Shown: one piece after another, positions 21,646-32,436 of the stretch
How the letters are laid out: each line of letters opens with the position of its first letter
Position numbering within the stretch: the stretch's first letter is position 1
DNA from: Magnolia sinica
Taxonomy: Eukaryota; Streptophyta; Magnoliopsida; Magnoliales; Magnoliaceae
Reading direction: 5' to 3'
NCBI RefSeq assembly: GCF_029962835.1
Contig: NC_080584.1
Location: 79,574,862 to 79,638,861, forward strand
Length of the DNA: 64,000 nucleotides
The notes under the pieces: model-generated
What the model was told of the DNA's origin: nothing
Seen by the model: the letters and a program-made list of their open reading frames with translations, nothing else
The model's database searches: none
Program-made: the position numbers and the translations under genes

Positions 21646-24558
21646 ATGGCTGGTCGAGGAGGAAACGATGTTACATTTACAAGCGAGTTAGAGAATTATT
21701 CGGACGCCATACGACATGCTGGTGAAAAGCTGTTCGAACACCTTATGAATCGGACTATTCAATTCGTCAATGTGATAGGGTGTAATGGTATTGGAAGATG
21801 GAGGATCATCGAATATGCAGCTCGAAAGTTGAAGGGATCTGATCTCTTCGACGTGCAGATACAGGTAAAGATACCGAAAGGAGATCTCAATCCTGAAAGA
21901 GTGCAGATGGAGATCGTGGAACAGTTAAAATTGACAGGCAACGTTAATCTTGATGGCGTCCAAACCAAGTCTATTGTAGCTGCAGGCGAGATCTATAAAT
22001 CGTTGGTGCGGCGGACGTTCTTGCTAATTGTTGGAGATGTGAGCAGTGAAATCAAAGTGGATTTGATGGGAATTCCCCTACCCAGAGAAGCTCCATATGA
22101 TTCCAAGGTCGTTTTTGTGAGAGACGAAATGATGCCGACAGTTGCTGTGCCGCAATACAATGTGACCATCGACTTTGAGAAGTTGTCCGAAGACATGTTA
22201 CTCGAAGAGGCCAGTGATGTGTCCCATTCTACTGGCATCCAGGGCTACTTTGCTCCCGAAACCATTCTCTACTGCTTGCTGTTCTTCTGGTTTTTCTCAA
22301 TTTCTCGATATAGTATGTATTATGTGACAAGGATTTGGAGGGCGGAGGGAGTTATTATTAGAAGGGAGACAGAGGAAGATGAAGAATATGATTCCACGCT
22401 TGTGGAGAAGGTTCGCATTCTACTGAGAGAGTTCGAGCTTCGTTCTCTGATTCAATTAACTGAAAGGGAAGCACATTGGACACTGCCGGATTGGGCAGAG
22501 GAAAATGACCGTGGTCATAATCTAGCAAATGCTTTAACTCATGGGAGATACAGGATTTACTTACCACCGAAGAGGAAATTATTGGACACCTATTGGCCAA
22601 CGGAACTCCCTCTAGAATGCCACAAACTCTCCTCTCTACAGCTTGGGGGGTGGAATTATTTCCACTCCGATTTCGAAATCGTCATACCAGACCCTTTTTT
22701 TAAGCAAATGCAGGGCCTTCGAGTCCTGCGTCTTGATCAACTAAGTATCAAAACTCTGCCCTCCTCCATCGCCTGCTTGCACAATCTCAGACTTCTCAGT
22801 ATATCTGAATGCCAACACTTAAACTCTCTCCCCACTTCCATTCAAGCTCTTTACAATCTCGAGTTCCTTTATGTTGAACAATGTTCTTCTTTCGAAACAA
22901 TGCCAGATGAGTGCTTTCGACAAATGACCAACCTTCAATTTCTCAAACTCCATGGAACGAGCATCAGGTCACTGCCTTCCTCTGTTTCCAAGCTACACAC
23001 CATCCATCAACTCAACTTAACAGAATCCCCCTCTTTAATGAAAATCTCAAATGAGACCTTCGAATGTATGGAGCGGCTTCAGATTCTTAGCTTGATCGGT
23101 GCTTCTAATCTAGAATCTCTGCCATCCTCTCTCTCCAAGTTGGTCAATCTTAGGCAACTCCTGCTAGCGAACTGTTCTTCCCTAAAGATGAAGTTGCTGC
23201 CGCATTTGCAAAAGCTCTCCGCACTCAAGGAGCTTGATCTCGAAAACTGTAATTCCCTGGAAGATATTGAGGATCTTTCTACTTCTCTTGGAAATATCTT
23301 GCCAAACCTCCGAAAGCTCTATCTTTCCGGAATCGAGGCAATTTCGCAGGTCTCCTTGAATGGCTGCCAAAGCCTAGAGTCTGTTAGCCTGAACCAGCTC
23401 ACAAACCTTCGAAAGCTCAATATTTCAGGTACCAAAATCAAATGCTTTCCTGAAGATAATATGGTCGACACTAATCATCTAAGGCGCCTGGACTTCCAAT
23501 GCATGAATCACCTTCAAGAAATTAAATGGGATGATCTAAGTACCGAGCTCGAATATCTCAACATCGATCAGTGCAACACGGGGGATAATAAATGGCACGG
23601 AGATACAGTTGGGGCTCACATAAGGGTAAGTAATTACCATCTTTTACAATCCTTGACAGCAGACTCAAAATTGTGGGGAGCAAAATGCTTCTCTCGATTC
23701 CATATATGCATCTCTCCTTGCCAAGAAGAAAAACGTCAAAGGCGATTTTTATATGCAAAAATGGGTTTCAAGACACAAATACCTAATTTACCTTCAGAAA
23801 GACATTTCGATAGGCATTTGGAGATCCGAGGAGGTGATACTTCCCCCTACATTGCTACTCATTATTTTCTCATTCGAACGGAATTATTCACTCTGTGTGA
23901 CAATGCCTTCGTCCATAGATTGTCGGATTTTTGCATTGTGGATGCAATAACAGAACTGAGAGAATGCCGGGTTGAGAGTTGCAAGAATTTGGAGAAATTT
24001 TTTGAAGGAGTGAATCTAAGCTCTGCCACTTTAAGTTGCCTCGAGAATGTGTGGATGTCTAACCTTCCAAGACTGAAGAGCGTGTGCGAGGGCAGATATG
24101 CGAGCAAAAGCTTCACACTCCTGAAACATATATATCTGGAGCGCTGTCCGAGACTCATTGTCGTCTTCTCGTCAGGCGTATGCTTAACAAACCTGGAAAC
24201 TCTGCATATCAAGTTCTGCACTAGACTGGAGGCAGTGTTTCGAGGGGTAGCTAAGGAAGAAGGTTCGCTCCAACGACTACACACGGTGTGTCTGTGGGAG
24301 CTACCTAAGCTGGAGAGTATTTGCAGTGACGTGTGCTTGGGGGCATTGAAGAAACTGAGAGTGGGTGGATGTCCGAAGCTGAATAAGCTTCCTCTTCAAA
24401 TCTCTAATGACAATGCTGCTGCTTCTACAACTGTTATCGGTGGGGGTGGTGTTAAGGTGGAAGGCGAGTTAGTATGGTGGGCCAGCCTCAAGTTGGAAGG
24501 AGACAACATCAAGCGCCATGTCTACTTCAAAGAACGCCGACCTTTCAACAGGCGCTGA
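21646..24558 (+). CDS. NLR-type disease-resistance-like protein with degenerate P-loop
   Basis: A 970-codon uninterrupted single exon. NLRs are intracellular immune receptors whose NB-ARC domain binds ATP and whose leucine-rich repeats sense effectors or guarded host proteins. Residues 43-60 (VIGCNGIGRWRII) sit where the P-loop GxxGxGKT should be, but Lys and Thr are replaced by R51 and W52. The kinase-2-like LLIVGDV (126-132) has lost one acidic residue, the RNBS-B-like SKVVFVRD is at 153-160, and no GLPL motif is visible. Residues 204-237 resemble a degenerate winged helix ending WRAEGVI and include a strongly hydrophobic run, LYCLLFFWFFSI. LRRs occupy about 330-650 (LPSS repeats) and, after a less regular region, about 770-920 (CxxLE-type). 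The C-terminal WW-L motif (about 939-944) is typical of RPS2/At4g27190-like NLRs. There is no coiled coil, TIR or RPW8 domain in front. It cannot be a conventional ATP-cycling NLR; a helper-dependent sensor, decoy or decaying gene are alternatives. The ATG is the first in frame. Confidence 0.85.
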   Translation: MAGRGGNDVTFTSELENYSDAIRHAGEKLFEHLMNRTIQFVNVIGCNGIGRWRIIEYAARKLKGSDLFDVQIQVKIPKGDLNPERVQMEIVEQLKLTGNVNLDGVQTKSIVAAGEIYKSLVRRTFLLIVGDVSSEIKVDLMGIPLPREAPYDSKVVFVRDEMMPTVAVPQYNVTIDFEKLSEDMLLEEASDVSHSTGIQGYFAPETILYCLLFFWFFSISRYSMYYVTRIWRAEGVIIRRETEEDEEYDSTLVEKVRILLREFELRSLIQLTEREAHWTLPDWAEENDRGHNLANALTHGRYRIYLPPKRKLLDTYWPTELPLECHKLSSLQLGGWNYFHSDFEIVIPDPFFKQMQGLRVLRLDQLSIKTLPSSIACLHNLRLLSISECQHLNSLPTSIQALYNLEFLYVEQCSSFETMPDECFRQMTNLQFLKLHGTSIRSLPSSVSKLHTIHQLNLTESPSLMKISNETFECMERLQILSLIGASNLESLPSSLSKLVNLRQLLLANCSSLKMKLLPHLQKLSALKELDLENCNSLEDIEDLSTSLGNILPNLRKLYLSGIEAISQVSLNGCQSLESVSLNQLTNLRKLNISGTKIKCFPEDNMVDTNHLRRLDFQCMNHLQEIKWDDLSTELEYLNIDQCNTGDNKWHGDTVGAHIRVSNYHLLQSLTADSKLWGAKCFSRFHICISPCQEEKRQRRFLYAKMGFKTQIPNLPSERHFDRHLEIRGGDTSPYIATHYFLIRTELFTLCDNAFVHRLSDFCIVDAITELRECRVESCKNLEKFFEGVNLSSATLSCLENVWMSNLPRLKSVCEGRYASKSFTLLKHIYLERCPRLIVVFSSGVCLTNLETLHIKFCTRLEAVFRGVAKEEGSLQRLHTVCLWELPKLESICSDVCLGALKKLRVGGCPKLNKLPLQISNDNAAASTTVIGGGGVKVEGELVWWASLKLEGDNIKRHVYFKERRPFNRR

Positions 24559-25717
24559 TGAGTTCTTCTCGCCATGGCTATTTTATTTCCGTGTGCTTGA
24601 TTTGATTTGGTTTGTGATCGTGTGTTTTTATTTTATTTTAATTTATTTGTGTGCATGTTTGATTTTACTTTATTTGTCGTCATTTGTTTTTATTTTATGT
24701 GTGCGGTTTTTGCTGATCACAACGACAGCTTATTTATGGTTGTACGACACTAACACATCCAAAAGGTTGGACCCTCGTGAATAGAGAGCTACTAGCTCTA
24801 TGCCACAAGTGCCACAAGTGCCGTGCAGTGCCCGATATACTCATACTATTCCACCAAGTACATTACAAGGACCGTACATAATAAATCAGTAGAGAGTGCT
24901 TGAGGTTATGACATCTAAGCCATCTAACGGATGCGTCCCAATATCACAACCCCACGAAACAAAAATCATTCCGGTCCAACCGTCAAGTGGGACACACCAT
25001 ACAAAACAATCTATACCAGCCAAAAAACTCCAAATTCACATCTGGCCCTACTGGTGATTTGAACGGTAAGATTTTTGGTTCGGTGTACACATGCCTCTAC
25101 ACACGTGTCTACATGTTATGTGTCAATTGTAGTGGCCCCACTGTGCAGGTATCCTGGCCCAAGTATCGGACTATTCATTTGGTAGACACAGAGAGATGGA
25201 TGAACCTGGTCCAGCATTTCTCACAAATACATCACAATTTTACGCAGTTTAAAAACAATATTGAGGAATGGATGGTTTGGGAATTGGAACCGTTATTTTC
25301 ACTCATTAAGATTGTGTGGGCCTAGTGGATGGATCAGATTGATTATTTGGATTGTCCGATTCTCCGAATGGAACTTAAATAAAGTGCAACTTCCAGCAAA
25401 TAGGGTTCCAAGTAGGGGTGAAATTCTAGTTTTATTTGCACTGAAGACTAGGGTCAAGAATACTCCCACGCCTGGCACAAGCCTGGCATGGGCCTAAAAC
25501 AGCAGGCGGAAGCCTGACTCCGGAAAAGTTGGTTGGGCTCAGGGCTCAGGGCTACCATCACGGCAGACAGGGCTGAAAATTGATAGATTCTTATTTCTCA
25601 CTTCCACGTTGGCAATATATCATTGATCAAGTGGTCAGTCTACATTCAACATGAATCGGTTGCCTAACAAAGCATTGGAATAACCATATTTGAAAGGGAA
25701 GCCTTCTGTCTTTAGAG
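24559..25717. other. NLR 3' flank and spacer
   Basis: A T-rich stretch (24580-24720) could form the 3' UTR, with no single clear polyadenylation signal. Further on is non-coding DNA with dispersed-repeat words, including CCACAAGTGCCACAAGTGCCG. No second gene. Confidence 0.4.
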
Positions 25718-25966
25718 AGGAATGGGCAGATCTTTGTGGGGCCTACCATTATGTATCAGTTTATCTATTCTGCCCATCCCTTTACTCATATCAATTTAAA
25801 GTATGCACCCAAAAATGAAGCAGATCTAATGTCAAAGTGGACCACTTGAGCATTGGATTTACTTCAATTTTGGGCTCATACCTTAAAATGATATGAGAGA
25901 AGGGATGGATGGTGTGGATAAAAATATACATCACTGTGGGCCCCCACACAGATCTGCCTGTTCCTT
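25718..25966. mobile_element. Short fold-back element
   Basis: AGGAATGGGCAGATCT and its approximate inverse AGATCTGCCTGTTCCTT bound about 250 bp. The inner arms carry TGTGGGGCCTACCATTATGTA and TACATCACTGTGGGCCCCC. A small relative of the larger fold-back family with different termini; target duplication uncertain. Confidence 0.6.
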
Positions 25967-25970
25967 GCTA

Positions 25971-26525
25971 GAGAGAAGGGGAAACGGATTGGCTACTCCC
26001 CCTGACACTAGCCTCGCTGGTGGTTGGTACTCTATGGGCCCCACCATGATGTATGTATTTCATCCATTCTGTTCATCCATTTTTAATGATCATTTTATGA
26101 CTTGATCCCGAAAATGAGAGGTATATAAATCTAAGGTGCACCACACCACATGAAAACAATAGTGATTGGATATCCATCATTAAAAGCCTCCTAAGGCCTG
26201 CTGTACTGTTTATTTGACATCCAATATGTTGATTATGTCATACATGCCCAGATGAAGGAAAAAAACAAAAATCAGCTTGATCCAAAACTTTTATGGCCCC
26301 AAAATTTTTTTTAATGGTTGAAGCTCATTCAACACTGTTTCCCATAATGTGGTCCACTTAAGATTGGGATATAACTAATTTTTTGTATCCTATGGTAAAA
26401 TTCTCTATAAAAATATGTGGACGGCATGGATGAAACACATACATCATGGTGGGGCCCACGTAGCACCAACCACCAGCCATTGGCTGGTGGTCACGGGGAG
26501 TAGCCAATCCGTTTCCAAGAGAAGG
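25971..26525. mobile_element. Mutator-like fold-back MITE with best-preserved target duplication
   Basis: The element is 25980-26516 (537 bp). GGAAACGGATTGGCTACTCC is answered by GGAGTAGCCAATCCGTTTCC, a perfect 20-bp terminal inverted repeat, followed inward by more paired sequence (GCTGGTGGTTGGT / ACCAACCACCAGC). Flanks GAGAGAAGG (25971-25979) and AAGAGAAGG (26517-26525) match at 8 of 9. This copy best defines the family and supports Mutator-superfamily mobilisation. Confidence 0.8.
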
Positions 26526-27725
26526 GTCTACTTCTATTTGAAAGACACATAAAGAGTTCCATCAGGTCAGGCTGAGCTACGTCATGTCGGGCTAAAATGA
26601 TTTGAGCCTAAACCTGACCCATAGTCCAAGCTAATAGGACCAAGCCTGGCCTAATGCTGCTCTTTGGTAGTTGAGTGGCCGGGGCCTGAGGATTGATGGT
26701 CTGCTAGTTGGCGCCCCAAGTAGCCTTCCCCACTTTTGGGTAGTTGAGTGGCAGAGGCTGAGGATGGACAACAAGCTAGTGGGTGTCCGATATAGCTAGC
26801 CCGGCCGTTTACAATGTCTGTAAACAAGCACTAGTGATGTCTCAGGCTTATTGAAAAGTCAGCCTTCTTTGTGCTTTGTATTGACTGAGTCTGGAGGGGC
26901 AATGGTTCGGCTTGGAATCTGTTTAAACTTGATAGCCTTGGTCAGGTGAGCTCCATTTATAAACATCATTGGTGGAGTATTCTGCCGGTGGACCCATCTA
27001 AGGCCCAATTTACAGCATTTTGGCTAGCCATCCTCGGGTTCAATTTCTTGGCTCGAACTGGATCTGGAAACAATGCAACATTGCCTAGGTGCAATATTAC
27101 AAAGCCCATGTGGCATCAACATTCCATATGCCATACAATCAGGACCATTGCCTAGTTCCCCACACTGGATAGAAAATTCTTCAAAATATGCATCCATAGG
27201 TGTACAATTAAAATCCATCCAAACAGCGAACGTCAACGCCATCAGAGTAAAAGAAAGTTAATTAATGGGCAACATAGAGGATGGGAAAGTAAAGAAAAGT
27301 GATGAATTAAATTAAAATGAAGAAGAAGAAGAAGAAGAACTGATTATACATACTAGATATCACTAGATTGATGGCTATGATCAATGAATCACCATGAGCT
27401 GTCTGGACATTGGCTTTGTCAATGTTTTGATTCTTCCAGCTATAGTGTATGAACTCCTAGTTTCATGCATTGATCTAAAATTTCAAGAGAACCAACCATT
27501 TTGATTTGCATTCACCCATTTTACATTTTGGGACCTATTTCAATTATTAAAATAGAGAATGAATGCATGTAAATCAATTTACAATCAATGAGGGTGTGTG
27601 TAGATACACTAGCTGGACTGCACAGTCAGCGCATCCAAGATTCCTTCATAGCCCCAAGCCTTCAATTGAGTGGAAAAACTAAAAAAGGCCAATGCCAAAG
27701 TGTCGTGTCCTTTTCTGCCCCCCAC
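26526..27725. other. Spacer, no gene seen
   Basis: It contains an imperfect local duplication with GGTAGTTGAGTGGC words (26668 and 26740) and a (GAA)n microsatellite at 27319-27339. Short reading frames across 26946-27261 match nothing I recognise. Confidence 0.4.
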
Positions 27726-28044
27726 CATGGCCATCAATGGTTCTGCAAAATGCTCCAATTCTTCAAAATCCCAATTTGTCTAATAAATTTTGGAAAGGCC
27801 GAGTTTCCAATTATATTGGCAATGGAAAGTTCTCTTGGAAAACTCAGTTGGTAGATTTAAAGCCATGATCGGTCTATCCAATCCATTGACTAAATGGCCC
27901 ATCATTGATGAAACTTTCCTAACAAAATCCCCTCATTCGATCAGCCCTAAACTTCCCATTAATGACATGCAACTACATGATTGATAAGAAATGCACAAGC
28001 AAGAGACATTCACTGGAGGATAGACCAAAAATTCAATGACCAAA
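27726..28044 (+). repeat. Direct repeat DR1 (about 320 bp)
   Basis: Starts CATGGCCATCAATGGTTCTG and ends ATTCAATGAC. A second copy (DR2) is at 28914-29234 with roughly 20 visible substitutions and small indels. The segment between contains a purine-rich minisatellite and ends with a CACTA-like terminus exactly at DR2. Confidence 0.85.
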
Positions 28045-28279
28045 CTAGATTCTTTATGGTTTTCTAAAGCAGGAAAATAGGGGATTTATCAGTATTGCAA
28101 CATATGCTGTAAGAAGGGGTTGGGTGTACCTATCTGCACGCTGTTGCTGTTGCTGTTGCACTCACTCCCTCCCTTTAGTCTTCCCCATTCAACCGTGGAT
28201 GACAGATATGGAGCTGTTGCTGCTGCTTCTACAATGTTAGATACCCCATGTGTTGGGGATTGTCGTGGGATGGTGGATG

Positions 28280-28562
28280 TTGCAGGGAGAGGGAGATCGA
28301 GAGAGGAAGGGAGAGTGAGAGGGAGATCGAGAGAGGGGGTTAAGATTGGGAGAGGGAGATCGAGAGAGAGGGTTGAGATCAGGAAAGGGAGAGGGAGATC
28401 GAGCGAGGGAGGGAGAGTGAGAGGGAGATCGAGAGAGAAGGTTGAGATCAGGAGAGGGAGATCGAGAGAGAGGGTTGAGATCGCGAGAGGGAGATCGAGA
28501 GAGGGAGAGCGCGGGAGAGAGATCGAGGGAGATTGAGACGGGGAGAGGGAGAGGGAGACAGA
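28280..28562 (+). repeat. Purine-rich minisatellite, GGGAGATCGAGAGA-type units
   Basis: About 280 bp almost purely A/G on the plus strand with irregular repeats of GGGAGATCGAGAGAG and GGTTGAGATC. Serine/proline-rich frames read through it on the minus strand are by-products of the repeat. Such homopurine tracts can adopt triplex DNA; whether this one does is not known. Confidence 0.85.
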
Positions 28563-28869
28563 GAGGTTGCAAATGAAGGATTTTAGGGCGTTTTGGGGTA
28601 GGAAATGAAGAAAAACATTCTGTAATCTGCGGTACTTTACAGTAATGTGACTCTCGGGCCATGTGGGGTCCACTCAGAGGTTACAAATAGAATCCATTCC
28701 GTCCATTTATTTCAAAATAAAACAATAAAGCATAATAATAATAAATAAGAACATCCAACACTTAATTAAGACTCACCAACAAAATAATGAAAATAACTGC
28801 GAATAATAGCAATTAGTCTAGTACGGTTCATTACCGTTTCAAATAAGGAGCGGCTTAGAGCCGTTTCTT

Positions 28870-28913
28870 AACCAAAATCCCAACCGTAACAGATTGACGA
28901 TTTTGGTGTAGTG
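28870..28913. mobile_element. CACTA-like transposon right terminus
   Basis: The segment ends TTTTGGTGTAGTG, the inverse of CACTACACCAAAA, typical of CACTA (En/Spm) termini. Just inside are AACCGTAAC and GCCGTTTC words that look like subterminal repeats. The matching left CACTA end was not found between 27700 and 28870, so the element is truncated or internally rearranged. Confidence 0.5.
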
Positions 28914-29234
28914 CATGGCCATCAATGGTTCTGCAAAACGCTCCAATTCTTCAAAATCCCAAATTGTTTAATAAATTTTGGAGAGGCGAGTTTCCAATTA
29001 TATTGGCAATGGAAAGTTCCCTTGGAAAACTCAGTTAGTAGATTTGGAGCCATGATCGGCCTATCCAATCCATTGATTAGATGGCCCATCATTGATGGAA
29101 CTTTCCTAACAAATAAAACCCCTCAATCGATCAGCCCTAAACTTCCAATTAGTGACATGCAACTACATGATTGATAAGAAATGCACAAGCAAGAGACATT
29201 CAATGGAGGACAAACCAAAAATTCAATGACTAAA
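28914..29234 (+). repeat. Direct repeat DR2
   Basis: Second copy of DR1, beginning at the first base after the CACTA-like end. The copies diverge after ATTCAATGAC, which fixes the right edge. Confidence 0.85.
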
Positions 29235-29283
29235 ATCCTATGATTTTAGAGATTTTTGGAGAATGATCCATTCGTGATGGGAG

Positions 29284-29978
29284 TGTTGGGGGCCTTGCGC
29301 AAAACCTTAAGATCTAGCCTCTCGAAACAAACCAAAATTATGGATAATAAAGCAATGAAATAAATCAAAACATAAATCACACACCACACAATAGATTTTT
29401 ACATGGAAAATCCTCAAAGAGGTAAAAACCACAAGACCTTGTCCAGATCAACAATTCACTATGAAGTAAAACGTTACAACCTTCTTCACTCACGCAGGAG
29501 TGGATAAACAATAAGAGAAACAAAGAAAACGGAGAGATCTCACCGATTACGAGGACGTAAAAGCGCTGAGATATAAATTACACAGTAGATAACCTCCATG
29601 AGCATAACCTCCCTTCTACAAGCTTCCTTTCTCTCTTTCTCTCTCACTCTCTCTTACACCTTTGATAGCCCTCTTGTGTTTTTCATGTAACTAGAAAAAC
29701 CCTAGGAACCCCTATTTATAGTTTTAGGAAACTCCTTTTTGCATCCCAGTTGTGAAAGGACTCAGATTTTCGCAATCCACAAAATCGTCGAACAAATCTG
29801 CGTAACCACGACCGGTTGAGTGTCACCCACGACCGGTCGAGCACCCCGAAGAAAAATAACTCAAAGTCACTGGACTTTGAGTTGAGTCAGGGCTCGAATC
29901 CACGACTGGTCGTGCACCAGCCCTCGACCGATCGTGTAGAGCTCACAACCGATCGAGCACGGGGAAAAAATTCTATCA
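29284..29978 (-). mobile_element. Ty1/copia LTR (3' LTR of a minus-strand element)
   Basis: On the plus strand it begins TGTTGGGGGCC and ends CTATCA, so in element orientation it is TG...CA, about 695 bp. Immediately outside at 29979-29996 is an A/G-rich tract on the minus strand (AAAAAGGGAGAGAT), the expected polypurine tract. The pol fragment beyond is in the same orientation. The LTR contains repeated CGACCGGTCGAG-like palindromes near 29806-29960. Confidence 0.75.
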
Positions 29979-29996
29979 AATCTCTCCCTTTTTGAC

Positions 29997-30690
29997 CCAG
30001 GAGGGATTTACCTTCTTCAAGCAAGCCTGGTTTATACAAACCTCAAACTTGCCCTTGAACAAAGCCTTGGTCATCATGTCTGACCTATTATCGTCTGTGT
30101 AGATCTTCTCAAGTTGTAACACCTTCTGTTCTAAAGTATCCCTGATACAGTGATATCGAATCTCTATGTGCTTTAACTTGGAATGTTAACTTGGATTCTT
30201 GCTCAAGTGTATAGCACTCTGATTATCGCAATAGACCACGTCCTCCTCCTACTTCGGGCTAAGTTCTTGTAAGAACCTCTTCATTAAAAGCATCTCTTTA
30301 TATGTCTCTGTGACTGCAATGTACTCGACTTCTATCGTCGACAATGCTACCACCTTCTGTAGCTTGCTTTGCCAAAAAATTGCTCCCCCTGTAAACGCGA
30401 ACATGAACCCTGATGTAGACTTTTTGGAGTCTATGTCGCCTGCCATATTTGTATCTGTGTAGCCTTCTAACACAAATTTTCCGTCACCATAGTATATGCT
30501 CAACTTGGATGAGCCTCTTAGATACTGCAGTATCCATTTCACCGCTACCCAATGCTCTTTGCCAGGATTGACAAGATACCGGCCGACAGCACCAACCGCA
30601 TATGTTATGTTTGGGCATGTACACACCTAGCATATATCAAACTTTCTACAGCTGATGCATAAGGTATCTATCCATCACTAGTGTCCCTTC
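29997..30690 (-). pseudogene. Ty1/copia pol 3' end (RNase H), truncated
   Basis: The minus-strand frame 30626-30249 (125 codons) shows the copia RNase H: WILQYLRGSSK, YTDTNMAGDIDSKKSTSG, GGAIFWQSKLQKVVALST and VEYIAVTE. Downstream pieces at 30240-30010 in the other frames (VVYCDNQSAIHLSKN, HIEIRYHCI, TDDNRSDMMTKAL) complete the usual copia end, separated by stops and shifts. Upstream, 30690-30625 gives PYASAVESLIYA in another frame. Reverse transcriptase, integrase, gag and the 5' LTR are absent, so the element is a 3' remnant. Confidence 0.85.
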
Positions 30691-31847
30691 GTATCATAGA
30701 AATTAATTTTGCTGGTCAATGCATCATGTGGGAGATCCTATTAAAGACACCTAGTTCTCTTCTAAAAATTTTACCCATATTTTCCGGCCTCTAATTTATT
30801 GGCAGATTGTCCGGACTGCTCAATAATAGAGTAGCCTTGTATTTTGCTCCTATACATCTAAACAGAGGGAAGCCAACTAAGCGACTGCTCCAACCTCTCA
30901 CACGTGGTTCACATTGGCACATGTGGTAGCTTGTAGATGGGATGGCTTATAAACTCTTTTAGGAAAAAAGAAAAGAAGAAAGAAAATTGAGGACTGTTTG
31001 GATTCATGGAAAGGAGGAAAAGGGATGGTGTTTCCTGAGAAGCCTTATTTCTAATAAATTATGGAAACGTAAATAGTATTTTTCTTATTTTTCAACAAAT
31101 TTAGAGATATATTTTTAATTTTTTTGTTTGTCATTGTTTGTCAAAATAATATATGCTTTCTTTTTAAGAAAGAGTTTCCAGATAGTCACTAGCAATGCCA
31201 GATTAGCACATCTGGAATATGTAAGGTGTTTGAAAATTGATGGTGGACTGTGTGACTTGCTAAGCACATGTGGATACTTGAAGTTGAATTAATATTGTAG
31301 CAAATGTTGTATATATGAGGTGCTTGAAGTTGTATGATAAAGCATATGACAGAAAATGACACGCATAGATACATTTGACATGTGGGTAACTTAAGCTAGA
31401 TGACAATAGGTGTAAATTGGCTCCATTTTTACATTTGGTAATTGTCTAATGTGTATGTGTCCCTATTACACCAATAATATAGAAAAAATGAAATTCCTAA
31501 TTACCAAAAATAAGAAAATCCTAATTCTAATAAAACTTTTTTAAAACTAATTTCTAAAAATAAAAATTTCAAATAAACTTTTACTAGAAAAGTCTTAACA
31601 TGATTACAAGTTATTTTTAAAAAGGAAAAAAATCTAAAACTCTAAAATTTCAAATTTCAAACCGTTCACATTACTTTGACCAATGTCAGATAAGTCCATT
31701 CATTTGTGCTGCTAAACCAAATAAATGTCTCTTAGATAATGGACAGCTGGTATAAGTGGACCATGGTCATATTCAGAATGGGACCCGCCCCTTACCTTGA
31801 TTTTCATGCCATGTGCCATGTTGGCACAGGTGGTGGCTTTCCACGTC
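30691..31847. other. Spacer with dispersed repeat (31000-31660)
   Basis: No gene. The part 31000-31660 pairs with 16240-16930. It leads into a promoter-like module at 31848. Confidence 0.5.
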
Positions 31848-31975
31848 TATATAAATAAGTAGGTGTCTTTGCCGATTTAGATATTACTACATCGATCTTT
31901 TCGAGCCCTTTAACATTTGCCTACTCTCACCTTTCCTTCCTCAGCCAGCCATCTAAGTTTCCGGTATGCTTCTCT
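31848..31975 (+). promoter_or_regulatory. Promoter-like module M4
   Basis: TATATAAAT at 31848, a leader with CAGCCAGCCATCTAAGTTT, and CCG|GTATGCTTCTC with GT at 31964. Same layout as the modules in copies A and B but the most diverged; the shared words are TATATA, CCATCTAA and the donor. No downstream ORF with a recognisable product. Confidence 0.35.
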
Positions 31976-32376
31976 TGCTTACGCTGATTTTTCCCCTCAG
32001 TTCTCTTCTACTCTTTTGTTTACATTGTCAAGGCCAGCAATTAACGTTACAAGCGTGTGCAAGGCTGCCCATCTACAAGCTGCTATATCTGCGGTTGTGG
32101 ACCATGGTTTACAGGATCAAAGCCGTCCATTGGATTTTATTTTTTATTTTTTATTTTTCTTTTCTGGAAAAGGTGAGATCTCACCTCCTCGAATTTATTA
32201 ATAGGAAAAGGGAAACATACATCTATCTGGATAGAGAATAAACATCACCTAGCTAAATTCCTTTTGTTTTGTAACAGTGAGGTGTTAGATATGGCAGGCT
32301 GGCTTTCCTCCCTTTACTGTGAGGGGTCAGCCCGAATGTGAATCTGCCCGTACATTTGCACCTAATAAGAAATAGA

Positions 32377-32378
<2 letters not shown>

Positions 32379-32436
<58 letters not shown>

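Noticed and set aside
28089-28673. Ser/Pro/Leu-rich minus-strand ORF and the Arg/Glu-rich plus-strand ORF over the purine tract
   Set aside because: Both are low-complexity readings of the GA minisatellite, which lacks stops in several frames. No conserved start or domain.
29806-29960. Repeated CGACCGGTCGAG-like palindromes as a possible operator or CRISPR-like array
   Set aside because: They are irregularly spaced, imperfect and lie inside a copia LTR. No array structure.
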